Shown piece by piece: positions 25,035-32,123 of a DNA stretch of 32,123 bases (positions are counted from its first letter, which is position 1; the number at the start of each line of letters is the position of its first letter). The notes below the pieces were generated by a model. The model had not been told where the DNA came from. It made no database searches and worked only from the letters and a program-made list of their open reading frames with translations. Source of the DNA: DASXUX01 sp036504595 (lineage in GTDB: Bacteria > Planctomycetota > SZUA-567 > H5-PLA8); the NCBI GenBank assembly GCA_036504595.1, contig DASXUX010000008.1:1-32123 (forward strand), in the 5' to 3' direction. The translations under genes were made by a program, and so were the position numbers.

Positions 25035-26079
25035 CCAGCTTCTCATCGTCTGCTGGTGTGTTTTTTTGCTCGACGGCCTTGCGTGTGTAGTCGCACACCA
25101 TTTCATCCAGTTGATAGGCGGCCATTCGACGGCGATCCGCCGCATCCATCCAGTCGCCTGCACTCACCTCGGCAAATAGGCTAGCCAGCCGACTCGCAAT
25201 GAGGGTCTCGATGCCGAGTTCTGTGCACATCTCTTCCGGGAGCTCAATTTGCTGCGCCTCATACTCCCACCGAGCTGGGTGTTCCTGCTTCATCGTTCTG
25301 GGATCCAACGGCGGCCGCAGCTGCGTACCCATCAGTTCAGCCATTGTCTTCCGCTTATCCACCAAATCAGCACATGCGTCGCGAATGCGTTGTTTGTAAT
25401 CGCATGACTGGTCTGAGTCGTCCCTCGCTTCTTCGGCATATCGGTTTCCGCCTTTCTGGCCAGCGACACCAAGGACTTCCGGACTTTGGGGTTGCTGGAC
25501 TGTCGCCTCGGCCATTGCTCGCTGCGCTTCCTGCAGTCTCGCAAACGATTCGGCCATCTGCGTTCCTGTCCCAGGGATCAGTCCATTGGATTCCGCAACC
25601 TTTGCACACACTTTTTGATACTTTGCGCGCCAGTCCTCAGCCTCATGCAGCGCGTTCTCGTACGCATTCTGTCGGAGTTGAAATTGCTTTGCGGACTCGG
25701 CGAGCTTCTCCAGATGAGCAGGCGACCCTCGACTATCTGATAGAGTGACTGCATAATCACAGGCAATTGCCGCGAGTTCATGGGTCGCTGCACTGAGGTC
25801 GCCCCATTTGTCCAGCTCGCACTTCGTCGCAATATCGCAGGATTCAGACATCTTCATAATGGTCTCGTCCAACGGATCGTTGTCTTTGTGCACGGGTAGC
25901 TCTTCACGGATCCGCTTCGCGGCTTCCGCGTGCCGTTCCTCCCCAAGAACGTTTGAGGGCCCGGGTATCTGGGCGCTTTGCATGTTGCCATCGGCAGTTG
26001 CTGGTTGCAGTTTCGGCAATCTCGGAACGGCTTCGGCCATGCGCGCGTCGGCGCCGGGCTTGACGTTATACTCTTCCAT
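25032..26079 (-). pseudogene. duplicated-unit protein of unknown function, cut by IS630
   Basis: It starts at ATG 26079 with AGGAG seven bases upstream, ten bases after the 67-residue gene. The first 349 residues are intact; then the element's end adds unrelated residues (SVPLNKSCN...) and a stop at 24973. The restored protein has 392 residues and is an internal duplication: 14-60 (MAEAVPRL ... AKRIREEL) matches 175-234 (MAESFARL ... QRIRDA), and 100-162 (ACDY ... LEKLAESA ... EAEDW) matches 322-387 (VCDY ... DEKLARTA ... KCEW). It is helical and highly charged, with no signal or membrane segment. No family is recognised. A motif, RLxEAQRAMA, is shared with the neighbouring 67-residue protein. 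Confidence 0.7.
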
Positions 26080-26088
26080 GATGTGCTC

Positions 26089-26292
26089 CTATTCCCCGCA
26101 GTTGGTGATCCGCCCAGCGCCGGGGGATTTGCTGGCGGTAGTGCCTGTGCCGTCTTTTGCCTTCATCTTCGGTTCATCCACCGAAACTACGTTGGTCGGC
26201 GGACGTCGGAAACTCGCCCCGGCCATTGCGCGTTGCGCCTCGGCCAGCCTTGCGAACGCCCCTGCGTGCTCGTGCTTGCTGCTGTCCATCAT
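26089..26292 (-). CDS. 67-residue protein with a shared RLAEAQRAMA motif
   Basis: A small polar protein starting MMDSSKHEHAG; GGAGG stands right before the pair of ATG codons, and the second ATG (26289) has the better spacing. It contains AFARLAEAQRAMA near residues 12-24, matching SFARLQEAQRAMA at about 178-190 of the next protein. The remainder (VSVDEPKMKAKDGTGTT...) is low in hydrophobic residues and probably disordered. It lies 10 bp upstream of the duplicated-unit gene, in one minus-strand unit. It could be a paralogous half-unit or a partner that pairs through the shared helix; the function is unknown. Confidence 0.6.
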   Translation of the reverse strand: MMDSSKHEHAGAFARLAEAQRAMAGASFRRPPTNVVSVDEPKMKAKDGTGTTASKSPGAGRITNCGE

Positions 26293-26379
26293 TCCTCCGT
26301 TTCTCCCCCAAAGTTACGGTCCAAGGTCGCCAACCGAGGTTTTTGGGCTGGCTCCCGCGAGTTTCTTCTTTGCCCCTGG

Positions 26380-26835
26380 TCACCGGGCCATGTTTCTCAG
26401 GATCGCCGCTCCTGATGCGGGAAGTTCCCTGTTCATCGGGGTTTGAGCCGACTTCTTGAATGCTGCGCGCTTCGCGGCCAGAGTCGCGGCGCTGAAGTCA
26501 GGCCGCTTCTTGATGCCAAGGATTTGCCGGAGCACGGCCGCCTGCGATCGCGTTGGTTTGGTAGCCAGAAGGACAACTCCTTCGGTGTCACCGTCCTGCC
26601 GAACGACACAGAACCGAAGCTTGTTCTTGGCCGAGGTCCACTGCCTCGCCGTCTGCAGCATCACGGCCACAGAGTAGCCGGATCCATCGGCGTGGATGTT
26701 GCCGCACCGGCCTTGAATCACAGGATCGCGGCAGGGATCCAGCTTGACGTGGGCACGCAGGTTCTTCGCAAGTACCTCGATTTGTTGGCGTAACAGATCA
26801 GGTGTTCCAGCTGTCGCGTGACGATGCATGCTCAT
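26380..26835 (-). CDS. 151-residue conserved-looking protein of unknown function
   Basis: The first 100 residues look like a compact alpha/beta domain: DLLRQQIEVLAKNLRAHV, then DPCRDPVIQGRCGNIHADGS, GYSVAVMLQTARQWTSAK, NKLRFCVVRQDGDTEGVVLL. A basic tail follows (LGIKKRPDFSAATLAAKRAA). Cys residues in DPCRDPVIQGRCG could bind metal, which is speculative. I have a vague memory of similar unnamed planctomycete proteins but cannot name a family. The start at 26835 overlaps the stop of the upstream frame as ATGA, so it was translated by coupling. An 87-bp gap leads to the 67-residue gene. Confidence 0.65.
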   Translation of the reverse strand: MSMHRHATAGTPDLLRQQIEVLAKNLRAHVKLDPCRDPVIQGRCGNIHADGSGYSVAVMLQTARQWTSAKNKLRFCVVRQDGDTEGVVLLATKPTRSQAAVLRQILGIKKRPDFSAATLAAKRAAFKKSAQTPMNRELPASGAAILRNMAR

Positions 26836-27060
26836 GGTCGTTCCCCAAGTAGCTTCAGGATTGCATCTTGGCGCCGCTTCGACATGCCGGCCCAGCGGCG
26901 ACGAATGATTTCGATTATCCGGGAAACGTCACGTGATGTTTTCGTGGAACAGGGGCCACAACAGGGGCCAGTCGATGGTCTGAAGGTGCCTTTTGCTGTA
27001 TCGAGCTGTTCTGCTGATTCGTGGCTTAACTCATTTGTACACGGAACGTTGTACGACTCA
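26832..27060 (-). pseudogene. 5'-truncated gene coupled to the 151-residue gene
   Basis: The minus-strand frame ending in the TGA at 26834-26832 reads TNELSHESAEQLDTAKGTF, RPSTGPCCGPCSTKTSRD and IIEIIRRRWAGMSKRRQDAI, then LKLLGERP. It is protein-like, ends in a helical basic segment, and its stop overlaps the next ATG (ATGA). No start codon is available; at its 5' side it meets the rearranged beta-galactosidase pieces near 27060-27085. A 12-bp tandem repeat (26948-26971) encodes the doubled GPC motif. I infer the first gene of the cassette, truncated by the rearrangement. Confidence 0.4.
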
Positions 27061-27084
27061 GTTCGGCCTTGGGCATTTTCAGCG

Positions 27085-27316
27085 GCGTGTTTTGGTCGCA
27101 GAAAATCCTAATGGGTTCCGTAGCTTCGAATGTGAACTCACGCCACACCTTAAACCGGCAGGGCAGTCCAATATCGTGGCGGTGCGAGCCGACAATAGCC
27201 TGCCCAGCGGCGTCACATGGTACACCGGTGGCGGCATTCACCGTCACGTCTGGCATATCGTCGCCGGCGAAGTTCGCGTTGGCCGGCATGGCACGTTCGT
27301 AACCACCCCAAAGTAA
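27085..27316 (+). pseudogene. inverted internal piece of a GH2 beta-galactosidase
   Basis: The plus strand encodes VLVAENPNGFRSFECELTPH, then LKPAGQSNIVAVRADNS, WYTGGGIHRHVWHIVAG and GRHGTFVTTPK. This is the second half of the N-terminal jelly-roll of GH2 enzymes, which in normal genes directly follows the part encoded on the other strand at 27319-27649. A stop follows TTPK at the junction (27314-27316). It has no start, and the catalytic barrel is absent. Confidence 0.75.
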
Positions 27317-27318
27317 GT

Positions 27319-27649
27319 TCCTAGGCTCAAGATCCAACCAGATTCGCCTGCCGCGAATATCTTCCGTTGATGCAAACGTTTTTCGATACCAACCAATACC
27401 AAGCGGGCGAAAACCGTTCCAATTGCCGTTCTTCACGTTTTCTTCGAACGGGCCGCAAATGGCGAAGTCATGTGGCAGATCAACCGGTTGCCACTGTCTG
27501 TCATCGAAGGCGCGTGTTTCTGCGCCAGCGGGGTCGGAACTGGTAAATCGCCAGTCGAAATCAAACAATTCACGAACACGTGGCGAACCGACCGCAGGGC
27601 AATGGACCGCAGACAAAAGCAAGGCGAGTGTAAGGAATGTCCTCGTCAC
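27319..27649 (-). pseudogene. GH2 beta-galactosidase N-terminal fragment
   Basis: Beginning at a GTG (27649) with AGAGG upstream, it encodes a signal peptide (TRTFLTLALLLSAVHCPAVG) and the start of a GH2 sugar-binding jelly-roll: RELFDFDWRFTSSDPAG, FDDRQWQPVDLPHDFAICGP, NWNGFRPLGIGWYRKTF and RRIWLDLE. After LDLE the homology stops at about 27320, where the minus strand runs antisense through the piece whose sense strand is the plus strand. The frame stays open to 27026 by chance. The GH2 catalytic domain is missing altogether. Confidence 0.8.
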
Positions 27650-27775
27650 TGGTGTCGCCTCTTTAGCCCCACGACAGCTATCCCGTTGCACCCTTGATGA
27701 AGTCGTTTTCCTGGGAAAGTAAGACTCATACACCTGCCAGGTTGAGCTTGTGCTCGAATGTCGTCGCAACGTTTT

Positions 27776-27925
27776 GCTCATCTGAGTGGACCTGTGCGTT
27801 GAACGAAACCGCAGTGTGGTAGAGCGCCCACAACGGCTGAGCGACCAGCGCGTTGTCCGGCTGGCTTCCGCGTGTTCACTTACCCGGCCGTGGTTCGAGA
27901 TACCGAGATCGCGTTCGAATTAAAC
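27776..27925. repeat. dispersed repeat, most complete copy R2
   Basis: It combines a left block (GCTCATC ... TGGACCTGTGCGTTGAACGA ... CCGC, 27776-27812) shared with 8503-8539, and a right block (GAGCGCCCACAACGGC ... GACCAGCGCGTTGTC ... CCCGGCCGTGGTTCGA ... CGAATTAAAC, 27822-27925) shared with 2289-2399. All copies have the same orientation. It lies just upstream of the broken GH2 gene. Confidence 0.65.
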
Positions 27926-28106
27926 AAGCGGTGATAATCGAACGGGAAACCCCGTGAATCGGTCAAATCGCACATATACTAGGCTTACTCGCCTGCGCAT
28001 ATTCGGTACTACATCCTCGGCTGGGTGGTGGTGGAGGTGCCGGAGGAAGCCGTTGCTCCGAAGCGGGGATCTGTTGTGTCAGACGGGAACACCACATAAG
28101 AGTTCC
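27926..28106. other. gene-free stretch in the rearranged zone
   Basis: I see no supported gene or site between the repeat and the decayed gene copy. Together with 28206-28582, where only the paired dyads stand out, it forms the 5' side of the last giant gene. Confidence 0.4.
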
Positions 28107-28205
28107 TTACCGGACGAGTGCCTCGCGCATCGGTTTGGGCTCGTCAACCGGTGGGGCCATCGGGGTCGTTCCTCTCGGATCAGTGCACCGGGGCCGGCAC
28201 CGCAT
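28107..28205 (-). pseudogene. decayed copy of the 71-residue gene (3' end)
   Basis: The minus strand encodes MRCRPRCTDPRGTT, then PMAPPVDEPKPMREALVR and a stop at 28109-28107. It matches the end of the protein at 2056-2271 (ALMAPLVNEQRPMRR...), and the DNA under MAP.V.E is clearly alike. The N-terminal half is not recognisable and no DUF2924 gene follows, so this is a remnant of a second recombinase cassette. Confidence 0.5.
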
Positions 28206-28359
28206 CGTTTTCGGATGCTGATAAATTACTTCTGGCCGCTGGCGAGAAATTGCCTATTCGCATCGGCGTCGTGCTTCTGATAGAGCCCGGTTAATGATCT
28301 GAGTGTAGGACCGGTAGAGCGAACTCCCCTGCTGCACGTTGCAGCGAGCGCGCAACACG

Positions 28360-28397
28360 TGACATACTGTGTCAACTCGCACTGACACTCCGTGTCA
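28360..28397. promoter_or_regulatory. two operator-like TGACA/TGTCA dyads
   Basis: TGACATACTGTGTCA (28360-28374) and TGACACTCCGTGTCA (28383-28397) share the half-site pair TGACA-N5-TGTCA. Their centres are 23 bp apart, about two helical turns. They lie 186-223 bp before the start of the last gene and would suit a dimeric regulator binding side by side. I do not know the regulator. Confidence 0.45.
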
Positions 28398-28582
28398 TTC
28401 GCCCAACATTCTTTGGCACTCTGATTCACGGCGTCATCTTTGCGACCGCCGGATTTCCGCGCAGCCATGATGGACGTGCTGAGAAGTCTGACCGACGACA
28501 GAAAGACCAACAAGACGAATGTGCCAAGAGCGCAGAGGTCGTCGTCGTTCATTAACTTCAGGCGAACGCTGGAGGGTCGGTT

Positions 28583-31500
28583 ATGGGGCGGGTAGCAGAA
28601 ACGGGTGCTCGGATGCCATCGTCAATGAGAACGTTCGACAAATGCGCTCGCGCTTCGGTGCTTGGCGCGTTCATCCTTCTGTCTGCATTTGCCCAGAGCA
28701 GCGCGCATGCACTGAACTGGAGCCCGACCGGTCCGGCGCTGACCGCCGGCTCTGTTGGCCAGGCTTATAGTCAAACGATCAGCCTCACGGGGACCGGCAC
28801 CGGCAATCGTCCGTACGCCTTCGTCATCGCGACTGGCAGTGCGTTGCCTCCAGGACTAAGCCTCGCCGGGGCGTCAGATGTTAGCTGCACCATCAGCGGT
28901 ACACCAACGGCAGCCGGGGCGTACACGTTCACCGTTCAGGCCACAGACGCCAAAGGGAAGGTGGATGCCAATCCTTATTCGATCACCGTTAATAAGGGAA
29001 CAAGCACCGTCAGCTTAGGCTCTTCTGCAAATCCCTCGAAGTTCGGTCAGACAGTTACTTTCACCGCGACCGTGAACACATTTGTGCTGGCGACAGGTTC
29101 CGTCACTTTTAAGGATGGGGCCACTACTCTCGGATCGGGGACCGTAGATGGGACTGGGCATGCGACCTTTGCGCTTAGCAGTCTGTCCCTCGGTTCGCAC
29201 AGCGTCACGGCTGTGTACGGCGGCGATGCGAACTTCCTGAGCAGCACATCTCCTATTCTGACGCAGACAGTGACGCAAGCGGCCACGACCACAGCGCTGA
29301 GTTCTTCGCTCAACCCTTCGCTGCAAGGGCAAGCGGTGACTTTCACCGCCACGGTCGGCGCAAGTTCGCCTGGCAGCGGCACACCGACAGGGACCGTCGT
29401 GTTTAAAGATGGCGCAACAACACTCAGCACCACGACACTAGCCAGCGGTTCGGCCACGTTCACCACATCCACGCTCGCCAACGCGGGCCACAGCATTACG
29501 GCGGCGTACAGTGGCGATGCGAACTTCATTGCGAGCACCTCAACGACACTCACGCAGACGGTCAACCAGGCTCCGGCCATCACGAGCGGCAACAGCACGA
29601 TCTTCACGGTTGGTTCTGCCGGCTCATTCACTGCCACTGCGACCGGTTCTCCAGCGCCCACGTTCAGCGTTTCTTCCGGCACGTTGCCGGCGGGCGTGAG
29701 TCTGGCGGCCTCGGGCGTACTCAGCGGCACGCCAGCTTCGGGGATGGGCGGCGTTTACGCTGTTACGATCAAAGCATCGAATGGTATCGGAACCGACGCG
29801 ACGCAGAATTTCACGCTGACAATTAATCAAGCTCCGGCTCTCACGAGCGCAAACGGCACGACCTTCACAACAGGAGCCGCAGGCTCCTTCACGGCCACTG
29901 CAACGGGATTCCCTGCGCCAACGTTCAGCCGTTTGGGTGGAACGCTGCCTAGCGGCATTGCGTTTAGCTCGGCGGGCGTGCTAAGCGGCACGCCTGCGGC
30001 AGGCACGGGCGGCACCTACCCGATCACCATCAGCGCAGCCAATGGAGTCGGATCAAACGCGACACAGAGCTTCACGCTCACCGTGAATCAGCAGCCTGCG
30101 ATCACCAGTCTCAGCAGCGCGAACTTCGTTGTCGGGACGGCCGGTTTGTTCACCACCACGGCGACAGGCTTTCCGGCGCCGACGTTTGCAGTGAGCGCCG
30201 GTGCTTTGCCCAACGGGCTGTCGCTCAGCTCCGCGGGCGTGCTCAGCGGAAACGCGGCTCACAATACCGGCGGCAGCTATTCCTTGACGATCACGGCGAG
30301 CAACGGCGTCTCGCCGGCGGCGCAGCAAGCGTTCACACTGACGGTGAATGAAGCGCCGGCCATTACCAGTGCCGGCAATGCGACCTTCGAAGTCGGAACA
30401 CAGAGTTCGTTCACCGTCACCACAGGGCATGCATTTCCGGCAATTGGCTTGAGCGAGTCCGGCACCTTGCCGGGCGGCGTCACGTTTGTGGACAATGGAG
30501 ACGGCACTGCCACTCTGGCCGGCAACCCGGTCACAGGCAGCGGTGGCATGTACTCGTTCTCGTTTACGGCTTCGAACGGGATCGCGCCAGATGCCGTGCA
30601 ACCGTTCTCGCTGACGGTGAACGAGGCATCTTCGATCATCAGCGATAGCACGACCACCTTCACCGTCGGGATTGCCGGTGACTTTACGGTTGTCACAGGC
30701 CACGATTTCCCAGAGTTGACACTTATCAGCACGCCCGGCCCGTTGCCGGATGCGGTGAAGTTTAAAGATAATAACGATGGCACAACGGCCACGCTGGCGG
30801 GCACACCCGTGGTCGGCACCGGCGGCGCGTACGGATTCGCCATCACCGCGACCAACGGGATTTCGCCGGATGCGATTCAGCACTTCACGCTGAACGTCAA
30901 CGAAGCGCCGTCCTTCACGACCGGCCCGGCAAACCAGACCGTGACCGTGGGCGACACCGCCAGCTTCGGTCCGGTCGCCGCCACGGGCGTACCACCTCCC
31001 GTGTTCAAGTGGCAGCGCTTGGTCAATGGTTCCTGGGCGGACATTGTCGGCGGAAGCGGCAAGTCGTTCTCGATTGTCGCCGCCTTCCCGGATGATTATG
31101 GCGCGCAGTTCCGCGCTGTGGCGACAAACGTAGCGGGCAGCGCGAACGGTGCGGTGGCAACACTGACGGTGAAGCGAAATCAAAGCATTACCTTTGGCCC
31201 CCTGAACAACATGCACTATGGCGATGGGGACCTCGCGCTGATGGCGGTAGCCTCTTCTGGCCTGGCGGTGAGTTACGCCAGCTCCGATCCGAACGTCGCG
31301 ACGATCGTGGACGGAAAAATCCACGTCGTCGCCCCAGGCATCACGAGCATCACGGCGTCACAGCCGGGCGACAACGACAACTGGAATGCTGCGGCCGACG
31401 TCGCGCAGACGTTGACCGTGGAAAAGGCCGTGCTCACGGTTACCGCTGATTCCGTCAGCCGCAACTATGGCGAGCAGAATCCGCAGTTCACAGCGACGAT

Positions 31501-32123
31501 CACCGGGTACGTGAAGGGCGAAAATTCTGCCACAGCCGCCGTGACCGGTGCGCCAGACCTCAGCACAACCGCAACGGCAAGCAGCGGAGCCGGCACGTAC
31601 ACGATCACCGCGAGCATCGGTTCGCTGTTGGCAGCCAACTACAGTTTCGTGCCGGTCAACGGTCTGCTGACGATCCAGGCGGTTCCGCTGAAAATCACCG
31701 CCGACGACAAGAGCAAGGCCTACGGCGCGGCGCTGCCGCAACTCACGGCATCGTACAGCGGCTTTGTGAACGGCGATGATGCCAGCAAGCTGACAGCGCA
31801 GCCGACGCTCAGCACCACTGCCACGGCATCTAGCGACGCCGGCAGCTATCCGATCACGGTGAGCGGCGCGAGCAGCCCGAACTACACCATCTCTTATGTG
31901 AATGGAACGCTGACCATCCAGGCGGTCGCTCTGACGATCACGGCGGACGACAAGATCAAAGCGTATGGCGCGGCGCTGCCGAAGTTCACGGCGTCCTATA
32001 GCGGTTTTGTGAATAACGATGATGCCAGCAAGCTCACGACGCCCCCGACATTGGCGACCACGGCGACAGCCGCCAGCAATGTCGGCAGCTACCCGATTAC
32101 GGCGAGCGGCGCCGCCAGTCCGA
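28583..32123 (+). CDS. giant exported Ig/MBG-repeat surface protein (3' end beyond window)
   Basis: The frame is open from 28583 to the window end (1180 codons). The ATG has GGAGGG six bases upstream; internal ATGs at 28613 and 28625 are alternatives. A hydrophobic signal (VLGAFILLSAFAQSSAHA) precedes, in order: one He_PIG domain (about 44-137), two Big_3_5-type Ig domains (140-330, with VTFKDGATTL and VYGGDANF or AYSGDANF), five He_PIG domains (331-773, each with a LPxGxxxxxxGxLSGxP-like core), an I-set-like Ig domain (774-864), a BIG2-like domain (865-948) and three MBG_2 domains (949 to the end). The last modules match those of the 1921-residue protein. It is presumably a long cell-surface stalk or adhesin; no catalytic part is visible. 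Confidence 0.85.
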   Translation, partial: MGRVAETGARMPSSMRTFDKCARASVLGAFILLSAFAQSSAHALNWSPTGPALTAGSVGQAYSQTISLTGTGTGNRPYAFVIATGSALPPGLSLAGASDVSCTISGTPTAAGAYTFTVQATDAKGKVDANPYSITVNKGTSTVSLGSSANPSKFGQTVTFTATVNTFVLATGSVTFKDGATTLGSGTVDGTGHATFALSSLSLGSHSVTAVYGGDANFLSSTSPILTQTVTQAATTTALSSSLNPSLQGQAVTFTATVGASSPGSGTPTGTVVFKDGATTLSTTTLASGSATFTTSTLANAGHSITAAYSGDANFIASTSTTLTQTVNQAPAITSGNSTIFTVGSAGSFTATATGSPAPTFSVSSGTLPAGVSLAASGVLSGTPASGMGGVYAVTIKASNGIGTDATQNFTLTINQAPALTSANGTTFTTGAAGSFTATATGFPAPTFSRLGGTLPSGIAFSSAGVLSGTPAAGTGGTYPITISAANGVGSNATQSFTLTVNQQPAITSLSSANFVVGTAGLFTTTATGFPAPTFAVSAGALPNGLSLSSAGVLSGNAAHNTGGSYSLTITASNGVSPAAQQAFTLTVNEAPAITSAGNATFEVGTQSSFTVTTGHAFPAIGLSESGTLPGGVTFVDNGDGTATLAGNPVTGSGGMYSFSFTASNGIAPDAVQPFSLTVNEASSIISDSTTTFTVGIAGDFTVVTGHDFPELTLISTPGPLPDAVKFKDNNDGTTATLAGTPVVGTGGAYGFAITATNGISPDAIQHFTLNVNEAPSFTTGPANQTVTVGDTASFGPVAATGVPPPVFKWQRLVNGSWADIVGGSGKSFSIVAAFPDDYGAQFRAVATNVAGSANGAVATLTVKRNQSITFGPLNNMHYGDGDLALMAVASSGLAVSYASSDPNVATIVDGKIHVVAPGITSITASQPGDNDNWNAAADVAQTLTVEKAVLTVTADSVSRNYGEQNPQFTATITGYVKGENSATAAVTGAPDLSTTATASSGAGTYTITASIGSLLAANYSFVPVNGLLTIQAVPLKITADDKSKAYGAALPQLTASYSGFVNGDDASKLTAQPTLSTTATASSDAGSYPITVSGASSPNYTISYVNGTLTIQAVALTITADDKIKAYGAALPKFTASYSGFVNNDDASKLTTPPTLATTATAASNVGSYPITASGAASP
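31682..32123 (+). repeat. tandem MBG_2 repeats, period 243 bp
   Basis: Two nearly identical 81-residue units start at 31682 (VPLKITADDKSKAYG) and 31925 (VALTITADDKIKAYG); the second is cut by the window end. A more divergent unit precedes at 31427. Low divergence suggests recent duplication or gene conversion. Confidence 0.8.

Noticed and set aside
28412..28427. TGGCAC element resembling a sigma54 -24 box
   Set aside because: The -12 part reads TTCA instead of TTGC, so the essential GC is missing.
28226..28552. A 108-codon minus-strand frame with a hydrophobic start and many cysteines
   Set aside because: The cysteine-rich part comes from the TGACA/TGTCA dyads read as codons, and no ribosome-binding site or family feature supports it.
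30053..31324. A 423-codon minus-strand frame
   Set aside because: Antisense to the Ig/MBG gene, which is open throughout in the plus frame with a signal peptide and domain repeats.

Overview
The window is GC-rich bacterial DNA, most likely from the PVC superphylum (Planctomycetota or Verrucomicrobiota; I cannot decide which). The reasons are several large secreted proteins built of putative-Ig (He_PIG), MBG and beta-propeller modules, a BamB-like propeller protein with CBM9-like and malectin-like ends, a BNR_4 protein next to a secreted SGNH hydrolase, a DUF2924/serine-recombinase cassette, and a protein of tryptophan/Asp-Pro repeats. I see no rRNA, tRNA or CRISPR array. These assignments rest on reading motifs, not on searches.

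Layout. Positions 1-2400 are a scrapyard on the minus strand: a fragment of an IS21 transposase fused in frame to a VWA-domain fragment, fused to a broken serine recombinase, behind an intact DUF2924 gene and an intact 71-residue gene. Positions 2479-9332 are ordinary chromosome: a YjhP-like methyltransferase, a divergent two-gene unit (secreted unknown plus CE4 deacetylase), a coupled PfkB kinase/secreted repeat protein pair, and a flavin reductase-like protein. Positions 9437-19941 hold two very large exported proteins: a multidomain PQQ-type propeller protein with a methyltransferase-like insert, and a 1921-residue protein with two tandem, apparently seven-bladed propellers. Positions 20358-23227 hold a BNR_4 propeller protein, a carbohydrate-binding protein and an SGNH hydrolase, which together look like a polysaccharide-processing group.

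Positions 23228-28580 are accessory and rearranged. A complete IS630-family element (23819-25031) sits inside an unknown gene. Removing it and one TA copy restores a 392-codon frame that is an internal tandem duplication. That gene belongs to a minus-strand cassette of unfamiliar small proteins. Next to it is a beta-galactosidase N-terminus whose two halves now lie on opposite strands. A dispersed repeat of about 100-150 bp occurs here and at two other places, and a decayed copy of the 71-residue gene lies at 28107-28205. Two TGACA/TGTCA dyads 23 bp apart lie about 200 bp before the last gene.

The window ends inside a third giant exported protein (28583 onward) made of Ig-like and MBG modules related to those of the 1921-residue protein. 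The best candidates for something new are the interrupted duplicated-unit cassette at 23686-26835, the twin-propeller protein, and the recurring short repeats that mark the rearranged zones.
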